Assembly: GCF_001612725.1 (NCBI RefSeq) | Contig: NZ_BDAZ01000001.1 | Location: 248,001-312,000, forward strand | Reading direction: 5' to 3' | DNA from: Nocardia anaemiae NBRC 100462 | GTDB taxonomy: Bacteria; Actinomycetota; Actinomycetes; Mycobacteriales; Mycobacteriaceae | DNA: 64,000 nt | In this document: positions 1 through 7,787 of the stretch, piece by piece | Layout: each line of letters begins with the position of its first letter | How positions within the stretch are numbered: position 1 is the first letter of the stretch | The notes under the pieces: model-generated | What the model was told of the DNA's origin: nothing | What the model saw: only the letters and a program-made list of their open reading frames with translations | The model's database searches: none | Position numbers and translations under genes: made by a program

Positions 1-69
1 CCTGGCTTCGGCGTCGACCTGGACCGCCACACCGTTGTCCTGCGACGGCAGGATCCGAGCGCATCGTGA
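1..69 (+). CDS. C-terminal fragment of a gene entering from the left edge
   Basis: Frame 1 is open from the first base to a TGA at 67-69 and gives 22 residues beginning PGFGVDLD. The PGxGVxxD pattern resembles the end of enolase-superfamily (mandelate racemase / muconate cycloisomerase) proteins. That is only a hint, because the fragment is too short to assign. Confidence 0.3.
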   Translation, partial: PGFGVDLDRHTVVLRRQDPSAS

Positions 70-135
70 ATCGACCGAAATCGGTTGCGCGATCAGTGAG
101 CATCTCTCTGTAGCCATACGCATTACCATCGAGGT

Positions 136-318
136 ATGGGTGGTATGAGGATCCACGTTGCCGTCCGACGTCCAGAAGTGGTCACGTTCATCGATTCGCA
201 CAGCGACAATCGGACCGTGAGCGTCGTCGAGGCGCTCGAGCGGGTACAACGCCGCCGGTTGGCCGAGGCCGAAGCGATCACCATCGGTGCGCGCCAGGCT
301 TTCCCGGGCGTGGATTAG
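136..318 (+). CDS. possible small hypothetical protein
   Basis: This 60-residue frame starts at an ATG (a second ATG lies three codons in) after a weak GAGG-like ribosome site and ends in TAG at 316-318. It is rich in Arg, Val and Glu, with a helical stretch near residues 28-52 (VEALERVQRRRLAEAEAI), and has no signal peptide or membrane segment. I do not recognise a family. It could be a small regulator or chance coding, and it stands alone upstream of the tRNA-Ser with no operon partner. Confidence 0.3.
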   Translation: MGGMRIHVAVRRPEVVTFIDSHSDNRTVSVVEALERVQRRRLAEAEAITIGARQAFPGVD

Positions 319-670
319 CGGCAACCGATCCACCGGACCCGGCCGGAAAACGCGCCGAGCCCGCGTGAAAAGCTGTGCGTGTATTGCTGAATCAGTTAGC
401 GGTAGGGGCAATTCCAGGCATGTCTCGTGCCCGGTCCTCAGGGGCGCTTTGTTCGCTGGCCGAGATGCTGCGCGTGTAGTGCGGGGCTGATCCACCGCCA
501 GCCGTGCGGCCCGTGCCGAATTCGCGATAGTTGGCCGTCACCCAGCCCACGCCGCGCCGGTATGCGGTGGCGAGGTTGCGGCGGAACCAGCTTGCGGACC
601 ACGTCACGCGTCGAGGGGGGTCCAGGGTCTGATCGACCACGCGCTGCCCAGATCGCTTTCTACCGGGAAG
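319..670. other. intergenic stretch without a supportable gene
   Basis: Open frames exist here on both strands, but they run into the tRNA-Ser gene or have compositions typical of shadow frames. No convincing start site, repeat or known RNA was seen before the terminator at 671. Confidence 0.4.
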
Positions 671-704
671 AAAAAGCCCCTCACCTGACAAGGTGAGGGG
701 CTTT
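671..704 (-). terminator. Rho-independent terminator of tRNA-Ser(CGA)
   Basis: The sequence AAGCCCCTCACCT, loop GACA, then AGGTGAGGGGCTT forms a perfect 13-bp stem. On the minus strand the stem is followed by a run of five T. It begins directly at the encoded CCA end of the tRNA-Ser, so it ends that transcript. Confidence 0.85.
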
Positions 705-794
705 GGCGGTGGCGGAGGGATTTGAACCCTCGGAGGGGGGTTACCCCTCACACGCTTTCGAGGCGTGCTCCTTAGGCCGCTCGGACACGCCACC
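704..794 (-). tRNA. tRNA-Ser, anticodon CGA
   Basis: The minus strand folds as a class II tRNA. It has the acceptor GGTGGCG/CGCCACC, an anticodon arm CACGC-CTCGAAA-GCGTG giving anticodon CGA (reads UCG), a long variable arm with GGGGT/ACCCC, and a T arm with GGTTCAAATCC. Discriminator G and CCA are encoded at 707-704. A tRNA-Ser beside tadA also fits the syntenic M. tuberculosis region as I recall it. Confidence 0.95.
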
Positions 795-878
795 GCCGAC
801 AACCATACCGGACGGGGGGCTGATCGCTAAATCGCCTGTAGAGGGCGTGGGAGCGGTGGTTTGGGCGAGTGCGGCGGC

Positions 879-1340
879 TCAACGTTGGGCGCGGAAGAAT
901 TCGTCCAGCAGTGCCACGCATTCGGCTTCCAGGATGCCGCCGCGGACCTCTGGGCGATGGTTGAGACGGCGGTCACGGACTACGTCCCAAAGCGAGCCGA
1001 CTGCACCGGTTTTCGGTTCCCAGGCGCCGAAGACCAGGCGGCCGACCCGGGCGAGTACCAGGGCACCCGCGCACATGGTGCACGGCTCCAGCGTTACCGC
1101 GAGCGTGCAGTGTTCCAGACGCCAGCCGTCGCCGACGACCGCGGCGGCACGGCGCAGGGCGAGGATCTCGGCGTGCGCGGTCGGGTCGCCCAGGGCCTCC
1201 CTGGCATTGGCGGCGCGGGCGAGTTCGCGCCCGTCGGCATCGAAGACGACAGCGCCGACCGGTACGTCGCGATCGCCCGCATCGGCTGCGGCGGCGATCG
1301 CGGCGCGGACCATATCGGTGTCGGCTGCGAGCAGGCCCAC
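879..1340 (-). CDS. tadA: tRNA-specific adenosine deaminase TadA
   Basis: TadA converts A34 of tRNA-Arg(ACG) to inosine in the cytoplasm. The 153-residue protein has the zinc deaminase signature: HAE at residues 56-58 (zinc His and proton-shuttle Glu) and PCTMC at 86-90 (zinc Cys 87 and 90). Its length is normal for the family. The GTG start at 1340 lies just after the stop of the upstream partner gene (1342-1344), which implies a two-gene operon; an internal ATG at residue 10 is an alternative start. A tRNA-Arg with the unmodified ACG anticodon, the expected substrate, is in this same window at 31853. M. tuberculosis Rv3752c is the expected orthologue. Confidence 0.93.
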   Translation of the reverse strand: MGLLAADTDMVRAAIAAAADAGDRDVPVGAVVFDADGRELARAANAREALGDPTAHAEILALRRAAAVVGDGWRLEHCTLAVTLEPCTMCAGALVLARVGRLVFGAWEPKTGAVGSLWDVVRDRRLNHRPEVRGGILEAECVALLDEFFRAQR

Positions 1341-1341
1341 G

Positions 1342-1881
1342 TCAGCGGGGCAGCTTGTCCAGCACGGCCGTGAGTTCGTTGGCGAAGCCGAGCCGCTGGG
1401 CGATCATGCCGAGCTGCTCATCCGGATAGAGATCGGTCTCGGCGAGGATCACGCTGAGCACGGGTTCGGGCAGGCCGAGGTCGGCGAGAACGCCGAGGTC
1501 ACCCTCCTCCCATGGCTCGATATCGTCGAGTTCATCCGGATCGATGTCCGGAATTTCGACATTGAGGGCCTCGAGGACGTCGGCGGCGATGTCGTAATCG
1601 ATCGCGGCCGTCGCATCCGAGACCAGCATCCGGGTGCCGCTCGGCGCGGGCCGGAGCACGATGAAGAACTCGTCATCGATATCCAGCAACCCGAACACCG
1701 CGCCGGAACTGCGCAATGCCTTGAGTTCTGTTTCCGCCGCGGACAAATCGGTGAGCGCCGCCTGACTCAGCGGACTGCACCGCCATTTTCCTTCTTCGCG
1801 GACAACCGCCACTGCGAACCCTTCCACGTCGTCGTAATCGTCCGACGCAGCCTTGTTCGTGCCCGAGCGCTGTGCTGCCAT
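1342..1881 (-). CDS. tRNA adenosine deaminase-associated protein
   Basis: This acidic 179-residue protein sits immediately upstream of tadA with a one-base gap. It matches the actinobacterial family named only for that genomic partnership (the Rv3753c type). The N-terminal part (residues 15-70) alternates beta strands and helices, and the C-terminal part is rich in Asp, Glu and Leu and looks helical. No catalytic motif is visible. The biochemical role is unknown; co-transcription suggests a helper of TadA. It is divergent from tyrA, and the two starts are 58 bp apart, so both promoters lie in this short gap. Confidence 0.85.
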   Translation of the reverse strand: MAAQRSGTNKAASDDYDDVEGFAVAVVREEGKWRCSPLSQAALTDLSAAETELKALRSSGAVFGLLDIDDEFFIVLRPAPSGTRMLVSDATAAIDYDIAADVLEALNVEIPDIDPDELDDIEPWEEGDLGVLADLGLPEPVLSVILAETDLYPDEQLGMIAQRLGFANELTAVLDKLPR

Positions 1882-1939
1882 GGCCGCAACGGTAGTCGGC
1901 TCGAGCCGAAATGTTGAAGTCGTATGCGAATCTGTTCCG

Positions 1940-2890
1940 ATGACTCCTGACCAGAAAGCACCGGTGTGTGTCCTCGGGACAGGCTTGATCGGCGGTTCGC
2001 TGCTGCGCGCCGCCGTCGGCGCGGGCTATGACGCGTGGGGTTACAACAGGTCAGAGGCGGGTGCGCAGGCCGCGCGGGCGGACGGATTCGACGTCACCGG
2101 GGATCTGCTCGGGGTGCTGACCCGGGCCGCCGACACCGATGCGCTGATCGTGGTCGCGGTGCCCATGCCCGCGGTGGACCACATCCTCGCCGAAGTAGCG
2201 ACCTTCGCGCCGCGCTGCTCGCTCACCGATGTGGTGAGCGTCAAGGCGCCGGTGGCCGAGGCGGTGCGCAGGCACGGGCTCGCCGCTCGCTATGTCGGCG
2301 GGCATCCGATGGCCGGTACCTCCGAATCCGGTTGGGCGGCCACCGATTCCGGCCTGTTCCGTACTGCGGCGTGGGCGGTCGGCGTGGACGAGGGCACCCA
2401 TCCCGAGCCCTGGCTTCGGGTGGTGCGGCTGGCACTGGCCTGCGGTGCGGTGGTCACGCCGGTGGTCGCGGACGAGCACGACCGGGCGGTGGCCCGGATC
2501 TCGCATCTGCCGCATGTCCTGGCCGAGGCGCTGGCGGTGGCCGGTGCGGCGGGCGGCGAGCTGGCGCTCGGACTGGCCGCGGGTTCGTTCCGCGACGGCA
2601 CCCGAGTCGCCGCCACCGCCCCCGACCTGGTCCGCGCCATCTGCGAACCGAACGCCACCGCCCTGCTGGACGTGCTGGAGGAGACCCTCACCGTGCTCAG
2701 CGCCGCCCGCGACGGCCTCCGCGACGAAGCCACCCTGGTCGATCTCGTCGAAGCGGGGCACGACGGCCGGGAGCGCTACGAAACCACGCAGCGCTGGGAG
2801 ATCACCGATATCCGCCCCGGCGACCACAACTGGCTCGAGGCGTTACGCGAGGCGGGCCAGCGCGGCGGCGTGATCACCAAGCTGGACTGA
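1940..2890 (+). CDS. tyrA: prephenate dehydrogenase
   Basis: The enzyme oxidises prephenate to 4-hydroxyphenylpyruvate in tyrosine biosynthesis, using NAD(P). The N-terminus carries a Rossmann GTGLIGGS motif near residues 13-20, followed by a GGHPMAGTSESGW block typical of TyrA substrate binding. The 316-residue length is normal. I chose the ATG at 1940 because the 29 codons upstream cross the divergent gene and do not fit the family. A histidinol-phosphate-type aromatic aminotransferase at 29.7 kb could act next in the pathway. Confidence 0.92.
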   Translation: MTPDQKAPVCVLGTGLIGGSLLRAAVGAGYDAWGYNRSEAGAQAARADGFDVTGDLLGVLTRAADTDALIVVAVPMPAVDHILAEVATFAPRCSLTDVVSVKAPVAEAVRRHGLAARYVGGHPMAGTSESGWAATDSGLFRTAAWAVGVDEGTHPEPWLRVVRLALACGAVVTPVVADEHDRAVARISHLPHVLAEALAVAGAAGGELALGLAAGSFRDGTRVAATAPDLVRAICEPNATALLDVLEETLTVLSAARDGLRDEATLVDLVEAGHDGRERYETTQRWEITDIRPGDHNWLEALREAGQRGGVITKLD

Positions 2891-3053
2891 TCGCAGCGCG
2901 CGAGGGCGGAACAAACGACGAGACAGGGTCATCGGGGCGTTCACGAGCGTCGCGCTGGGAATCACTGTCCAACCGGACCAGACCAGGCCGACATGGCTCG
3001 GCGCTCCCGAAGGTGGAGCGACCAGCGCGTACAACATTGCGCGCCACCCAGTA

Positions 3054-3125
3054 ATTCGCCCGGCGAATATGTGCGCGGCACGTGGAAATATGCGCGGCGG
3101 CGCAGCAGCAATTCGCCTGGCGAAT
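3054..3125. repeat. pair of 15-bp palindromes (ATTCGCC-N-GGCGAAT)
   Basis: Two copies of a perfect interrupted palindrome, ATTCGCC-C-GGCGAAT (3054-3068) and ATTCGCC-T-GGCGAAT (3111-3125), lie 57 bp apart. They are in the 270-bp gap between the converging tyrA and glycolipid-binding genes. Both are preceded by A, so the shared unit is slightly longer than the palindrome. They are too short for ordinary terminators and have no T-run, so they may be protein-binding sites or small dispersed repeats. Confidence 0.6.
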
Positions 3126-3160
3126 CCCCGCGCGGGCCGCGAAGGTGCGCAGGGGCGAGG

Positions 3161-3766
3161 TCATATGCGTTCGGCGAGACCTGGGTAGTCGAGGAGGAAG
3201 CCGTCACCGTCCACGGTGACGGTGGCGCTGGAGACCGGTGACAGCACGCTGATGCCGGTGGCGCCGCTGCTGTAGGTGAGGCTCGCTTCCTGGACCAGGA
3301 GGTCGGGCAGGCGGACGTAGACGACCGGGACCTGGATGTTCTCGACGGCGTTCTGCAGACCGAAGCGGCGGATCGGGAGGGTGTTGAAGAACGGGCTGAG
3401 CACGACGTCGACATCCAGGGCGCCCGCGAAGGTGGAGCGGACGTGTCCGCCGCCCGCGTCGACAAGCCAGTAGTTCTCTTCGTCCCTGGCGATCGATGCC
3501 TGGCGTTCGCCCGCGGCGGTGGTGCTGCGCAGCGATAGCCGCTTGGTGACACCGTTCTCGTCGGTGACCAGGTCATAGGAGGCACTGAACGCGGGATGGT
3601 CGGCGCATGCGCCGCCGATCATGCGACCGGCGGCACGGATTCGGTTGCCGTTGAGCGTCACGCGGACGGACTCCATCCGCGACGCGTTGTGCGCGCGCCA
3701 CGTGAGGATCGCCGGCCACCGCGATGTCGCCGGTTGGCTGTCGGGGCCGAGGTCTGGGTTCGTCAC
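3161..3766 (-). CDS. putative glycolipid-binding domain protein
   Basis: The protein has 201 residues with a repeated beta-strand pattern and no signal peptide or membrane segment. It resembles the actinobacterial family described as putative glycolipid-binding (PF06475); no enzymatic activity is known to me. The GTG start at 3766 begins VTNPDLGPDSQ; the longer upstream reading overlaps the ABC transporter and is Cys/Arg-rich, so I rejected it. It starts 31 bp after the stop of the ABC exporter gene on the same strand and is probably the third gene of that operon, which would link a lipid-binding protein with a possible lipid or drug exporter. Confidence 0.7.
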   Translation of the reverse strand: MTNPDLGPDSQPATSRWPAILTWRAHNASRMESVRVTLNGNRIRAAGRMIGGACADHPAFSASYDLVTDENGVTKRLSLRSTTAAGERQASIARDEENYWLVDAGGGHVRSTFAGALDVDVVLSPFFNTLPIRRFGLQNAVENIQVPVVYVRLPDLLVQEASLTYSSGATGISVLSPVSSATVTVDGDGFLLDYPGLAERI

Positions 3767-3797
3767 GTATCTACCGTAAGCGACGCACGCGCCCGCA

Positions 3798-5720
3798 TCA
3801 CACCAGCGACTCACGCCATGCCGCGTGCAGGCTGGCGAACCGGCCGGTGCCCGCGATGAGCTCGCTCGGCGTGCCATCCTCGACGATCCGACCCGATTCC
3901 AGTACCAGCACCCGGTCGGCGATGGCGACCGTGGAGAGCCGGTGCGCGATGATCACGGCGGTGCGATCGCGCAGCACCGTCTCCAATGCCCGCTGGATCT
4001 GCCGTTCGCTCGGAATGTCCAGGCTCGACGTCGCCTCATCCAGCACGATCACCGCGGGATCCGCGAGGAACACCCTGGCGAACGCGACCAACTGACGCTG
4101 CCCCGCCGACAATCGCCCACCGCGTTTGCGCACGTCGGTATCGAAGCCGTCCGGCAGTGCGGTCACGAAGTCGTACAGCCCGACCGCCCGCGCCGCCGCG
4201 AACACCTCCGCGTCACTGGCGCCGGGCCGACCGAGCCGAATATTGTCGGCCACCGATCCGGAGAACAGGTATGACTCCTGGGTGACCATCACGACGTTGC
4301 GCCGCAGATCCGCATCGGACAACCACCGCAGATCAATGCCGTCCAAGGTCACCCTGCCGCCGGACGGGTCGTAGAACCGCGTCAGCAACTTGGCCAATGT
4401 GGACTTGCCCGCGCCCGTCGCGCCGACCAGCGCGATCACCTGCCCGGCCGGAATCTCCAACGAGAACTCGGGCAACACCGGACGTGCTCGCCCACGCTCA
4501 TCGGCTTGTGGCACAACACCTTCGACCTCGGCCGACGCTGCGTCGCCGGGAGATCCGTAGCCGAACCACACCCGGTCCATCCGCACGGCACCGATCGCCT
4601 TCGTCAACGCGACCGGCTCCTCCGGTTCCCGAACCGAGGGCTCCTCCTCGAGCACGCCGGAGATCTTCTCCAGGGCCGCCGCAGCGGACTGGTAGGCGTT
4701 GAATACCTGCGCGAGTTCATCGAGTGGGCCGTAGAACTCGTTGAGGTACAACAGGTATGCCGCGAGGACACCCACGGCGAGATTGCCCTCGATCACCTGC
4801 CAGGCGCCGACCACGATGACGATCACCGTGGTCAGATTGCCGAGCAGCTTGGTGAGACCGGCGTAGTCGCCCATGCCGCGCATGGCGGCGGTGGTCGCGT
4901 GCAGGTATTCGGCGTCCTCGGCGGCCAGTACCGACTCGTTGCGGGCCTCGCGTCGGAAGGCCTGCACCGCGCGCATGCCGCCCATCGACTCGACGAACTG
5001 CACCACAACCTTCGCGATGGCGCCGCGGGTGCGCCGGTAGCCCGCGCGCTGCCTGCGCTGCGCCCACCGGGTGACCAGCGCCAATGGCACGAATCCGAGC
5101 AGCACGATGGCGGCGAGGGTCTGATTCAGGTAGATCAGCAGCACCGCGATGGTCAGCACGGAAAGGACCGCGCTCAGCGCCTGATTCAGCGCGCTCTCCA
5201 GCAGTTGCTGCAGCGTTTCGATATCGCCGGTCAGTCGCGCGACAACCTTGCCGGAGGTGTACTGCTCGTGGAAGGCCACGCTGAGCCGCTGCATATGCGC
5301 GAACAGCCGAACGCGCAGATCGAAAAGCACACTCTGACTGAGCCTTCCGGATATCCGCAGGAATACGAAGGTGGTAAAGACACCGACCCCGACCGAACAG
5401 AGATAACCGGCGACGGTGCGCGCCAAGGGCGCCCAGTTCCCTGCGACGCCCTCGGCAATACCGGTGTCGAGCCCGTGCGCGACGAACAGCGGCGCCGAAA
5501 CCATCGCGGCATTGTCGAGCACGATCAGCAGCAGGGCGAACACCGCGAGCTTGCGATACGGCCGGACCAGACTCAGCAGCAAACGCCGAGACCGGCTGGC
5601 CAGCACCAGATTTCCGGTCTCGGTGACCGCCTTGTCCTCATTGGCGATGCCGCGCCAGTCGGCGACCTCGTCGCGGTCGGCCGAATCGTCGGTGTGCACC
5701 GCAGTTTCGGTTGTGGTCAT
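3798..5720 (-). CDS. ABC exporter half-transporter, catalytic-site subunit
   Basis: This is a 640-residue fusion of a six-helix type IV exporter domain (about residues 50-340) and an ATPase domain. Walker A is GATGAGKST at 433-441, the signature is LSAGQ, Walker B is VIVLDEATSSLD with the catalytic Glu, and the switch His is in IIAHRLSTV. A 35-residue insert lies between the first ATPase strand and Walker A (around 389-415). The start overlaps the stop of the partner gene by 4 bp (ATGA), implying translational coupling and a 1:1 heterodimer. It resembles the M. tuberculosis Rv1272c/Rv1273c type. The substrate cannot be read from sequence; drugs or lipids are likely. Confidence 0.9.
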   Translation of the reverse strand: MTTTETAVHTDDSADRDEVADWRGIANEDKAVTETGNLVLASRSRRLLLSLVRPYRKLAVFALLLIVLDNAAMVSAPLFVAHGLDTGIAEGVAGNWAPLARTVAGYLCSVGVGVFTTFVFLRISGRLSQSVLFDLRVRLFAHMQRLSVAFHEQYTSGKVVARLTGDIETLQQLLESALNQALSAVLSVLTIAVLLIYLNQTLAAIVLLGFVPLALVTRWAQRRQRAGYRRTRGAIAKVVVQFVESMGGMRAVQAFRREARNESVLAAEDAEYLHATTAAMRGMGDYAGLTKLLGNLTTVIVIVVGAWQVIEGNLAVGVLAAYLLYLNEFYGPLDELAQVFNAYQSAAAALEKISGVLEEEPSVREPEEPVALTKAIGAVRMDRVWFGYGSPGDAASAEVEGVVPQADERGRARPVLPEFSLEIPAGQVIALVGATGAGKSTLAKLLTRFYDPSGGRVTLDGIDLRWLSDADLRRNVVMVTQESYLFSGSVADNIRLGRPGASDAEVFAAARAVGLYDFVTALPDGFDTDVRKRGGRLSAGQRQLVAFARVFLADPAVIVLDEATSSLDIPSERQIQRALETVLRDRTAVIIAHRLSTVAIADRVLVLESGRIVEDGTPSELIAGTGRFASLHAAWRESLV

Positions 5721-7537
5721 GATTCACCTCCCATCAGTTCGCGGTAGCGACTGTTGGTTTTGAGTAGTTGATCGTGCGCGCCCTGGGCGACGATTCGGCC
5801 GTCGGCGAGCAGGGCCACCCGGTCGGCCAGTGCGGCGGTCGAAGGTCGGTGCGCCACAAGCAATGTGGTGGCACCGGCCAATACGGTGCGCAGCCGTTCC
5901 TGTACGCGCTCCTCGGTCTCCACGTCGAGTGCCGACAGCGGATCGTCGAGCACCATGATTCGAGTCCGCTCCCCCGCGCTCGCGCGCGCGAGCACCGCAC
6001 GGGCCAGCGCCAGCCGCTGGCGCTGACCGCCGGACAGGCTCAGCCCCTGCTCACCGATTCGGGTGTCCAGTCCCCACGGCAGATCGTTCACGAAATCGGT
6101 GGCCTGGGCGACATCCAGCGCGCGCCGCACATCGTCGTCGCTGGCCTCCGGATCGCCGAGCGCGACGTTCTCCCGCACACTCGCCGAGAACAACACCGGC
6201 TCCTCGAATGCCACCGAGACCAGCGAACGCAGATCGGATACCCGCATCGACGCAATGTCGATGCCGTCGATGGTGATGGCGCCGTCGGTCACGTCGTAGA
6301 GCCGCGGAATCAGATTGAGCAGCGCCGTCTTTCCGCTACCGGTCGCACCGACCAGCGCAACCGTCTCACCCGGGCGCACCTTCAGCGAAATATCTTGCAG
6401 TACTTCGCTCTTCGCGTCCGGAAAGGCGAAACGCACGCCGTGCATTGCCAGTTCGCCGACGATCCGTTCCGGCAAGGCCACCGGATCCGCGGGATCGGTG
6501 ATTTCGACCGGGGTGTCGATGATCTCCCAGAACCGGTCCGCCGCGGTGCGCGCATCGTTCCACTCGGCGAGCAGAAATCCGGTCCAGATGATCGGCCACT
6601 GCAGGAAGGTCGCCAGTGTGATGCTCGCGACCAGGGTGCCGAGCGTCATCGTGTGGTGTGCGACGGCGTAACCGCCGTAGCCGAGCGCGAAGGCGATGGC
6701 CAGCTGCGGCAGACACACCATTGCCGACCAGAGCGTGGCGTCCAACCGCACCTTGAGCAGTTCGGTCTGCTGCAATTCCCGTGCCTGCGCGGTGAACCGC
6801 CCGCCGAAGAACGCGCCGCGACCGAATGCCTTCAGCACCCGGATGCCCTGTGCCGACTCCTCGGCCGTGGTGGCCAGATCACCGGCCTGATCCTGGGAGC
6901 GCCGCGAGGCAACGCCGTAGCGCCGCTCGAACCGCAGGCAGACATAGGACAGCGGAATCGCGATGGCCGCGAAGGTCAGTCCTATCTGCCAACTCAGCAC
7001 GAACAGCACCACCAGACCGATCGGGATCACGATGAAGTGGATGATCAGAAACGGCCCCGCGAATGCGACGAACCGCTTCATCGTGCCCATATCGTCGACC
7101 GCGCGCGAGAGCAGCTGGCCGGACTCCCAGGCATCGTGACGTCCGATCGAGAGCGTCTGCAGCTTGCGGAAGATCTTGGCGCGCATATCGATCTCGAACT
7201 GGGCCGCGGGCTTCGCGATCAGCCACCGCCGACCCCATACGCCGCACGCCTCCAACAGACCGAGCGCCAGCACCAACAGCACCGGAAGCAGCACGCCGCC
7301 GAAATCGCGCCGCTGGATCGGGCCGTCGATAATGCGCGCGATGACCAGCGGAAGCATGATCGCCGTCAGGGTGGCGAGCACCGCAAGCGTGGTGGCGCCG
7401 AGCAGCGTGAACCGATGCGGGCGCAGATACGGCCAGAACCGGCGAAGCGATTGCAGGCGGCCCGGCACCGCGGCGGCGGGCCGCTCGACTCTGTCGACCT
7501 CCGTGTCGGCCGCTGGTGTATCGAGCGTGACGGACAA
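5717..7537 (-). CDS. ABC exporter half-transporter, degenerate-site subunit
   Basis: The protein has 606 residues in the same exporter layout: membrane domain about residues 35-320, then an ATPase with Walker A GATGSGKTA, signature LSGGQ and switch His in LLVAHRPST. Walker B reads IMVLDDPLSALD, so the usual catalytic Glu is Asp. The partner keeps the Glu. That is the pattern of heterodimeric exporters with one weak and one active ATP site. It is the first gene of the operon. A SoxR/MerR-like promoter element lies about 140-160 bp upstream (7677-7698). The N-terminal 25 residues are polar and cytoplasmic. Confidence 0.9.
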   Translation of the reverse strand: MSVTLDTPAADTEVDRVERPAAAVPGRLQSLRRFWPYLRPHRFTLLGATTLAVLATLTAIMLPLVIARIIDGPIQRRDFGGVLLPVLLVLALGLLEACGVWGRRWLIAKPAAQFEIDMRAKIFRKLQTLSIGRHDAWESGQLLSRAVDDMGTMKRFVAFAGPFLIIHFIVIPIGLVVLFVLSWQIGLTFAAIAIPLSYVCLRFERRYGVASRRSQDQAGDLATTAEESAQGIRVLKAFGRGAFFGGRFTAQARELQQTELLKVRLDATLWSAMVCLPQLAIAFALGYGGYAVAHHTMTLGTLVASITLATFLQWPIIWTGFLLAEWNDARTAADRFWEIIDTPVEITDPADPVALPERIVGELAMHGVRFAFPDAKSEVLQDISLKVRPGETVALVGATGSGKTALLNLIPRLYDVTDGAITIDGIDIASMRVSDLRSLVSVAFEEPVLFSASVRENVALGDPEASDDDVRRALDVAQATDFVNDLPWGLDTRIGEQGLSLSGGQRQRLALARAVLARASAGERTRIMVLDDPLSALDVETEERVQERLRTVLAGATTLLVAHRPSTAALADRVALLADGRIVAQGAHDQLLKTNSRYRELMGGES

Positions 7538-7676
7538 AGCTCCCCCTCGTGATCGTCTTGGATTGGCTGTGTCGCGAACGGATCCCCGGTGATGTTCGCA
7601 TCGGGGTCCGACATTTCAGCGTGGCATCAGTCCCGAGATCGGCCAACCGATTTTCTGGCACATCCACAGCCAACAA

Positions 7677-7698
7677 CCTCGAGTAACCTCGAGGTCAA
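7677..7698 (-). promoter_or_regulatory. MerR/SoxR-type operator with -35 box upstream of the ABC exporter genes
   Basis: The perfect inverted repeat CCTCGAG-TAAC-CTCGAGG occupies 7677-7694. On the minus strand it directly overlaps TTGACC (7698-7693), as in MerR-family promoters where the operator fills an over-long spacer. A 19-bp spacer would put the -10 at TTGGCT (7673-7668), which is a poor match. It differs symmetrically from the SoxR box CCTCAAGTTAACTTGAGG at two paired positions and at two central ones. The only downstream genes in that direction are the ABC exporter pair. Confidence 0.55.
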
Positions 7699-7721
7699 TA
7701 CCCCCGCATCACCGCATACGA

Positions 7722-7751
7722 CATCGGCGCCCGGATTCCCGGGCGCCGATG
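7722..7751 (-). terminator. hairpin downstream of fadD32
   Basis: CATCGGCGCCCGG, loop ATTC, then CCGGGCGCCGATG makes a perfect 13-bp stem 37 bp beyond the fadD32 stop. There is no T-run on the minus strand, as is common in actinobacteria. It separates the fadD32 transcript from the exporter promoter region. Confidence 0.55.
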
Positions 7752-7787
7752 GCCGTTGCTTCTATTGTACCGTCGAATAACCCGAGC

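Noticed and set aside
392..802. Long minus-strand frame across the tRNA-Ser
   Set aside because: It reads through a well-folded tRNA-Ser and its terminator and has no family resemblance; it is a shadow frame.
2051..2827. 258-codon minus-strand frame inside tyrA
   Set aside because: It is Arg/Gly/His-rich as expected for an antisense shadow of a GC-rich gene, and tyrA itself has clear motifs.
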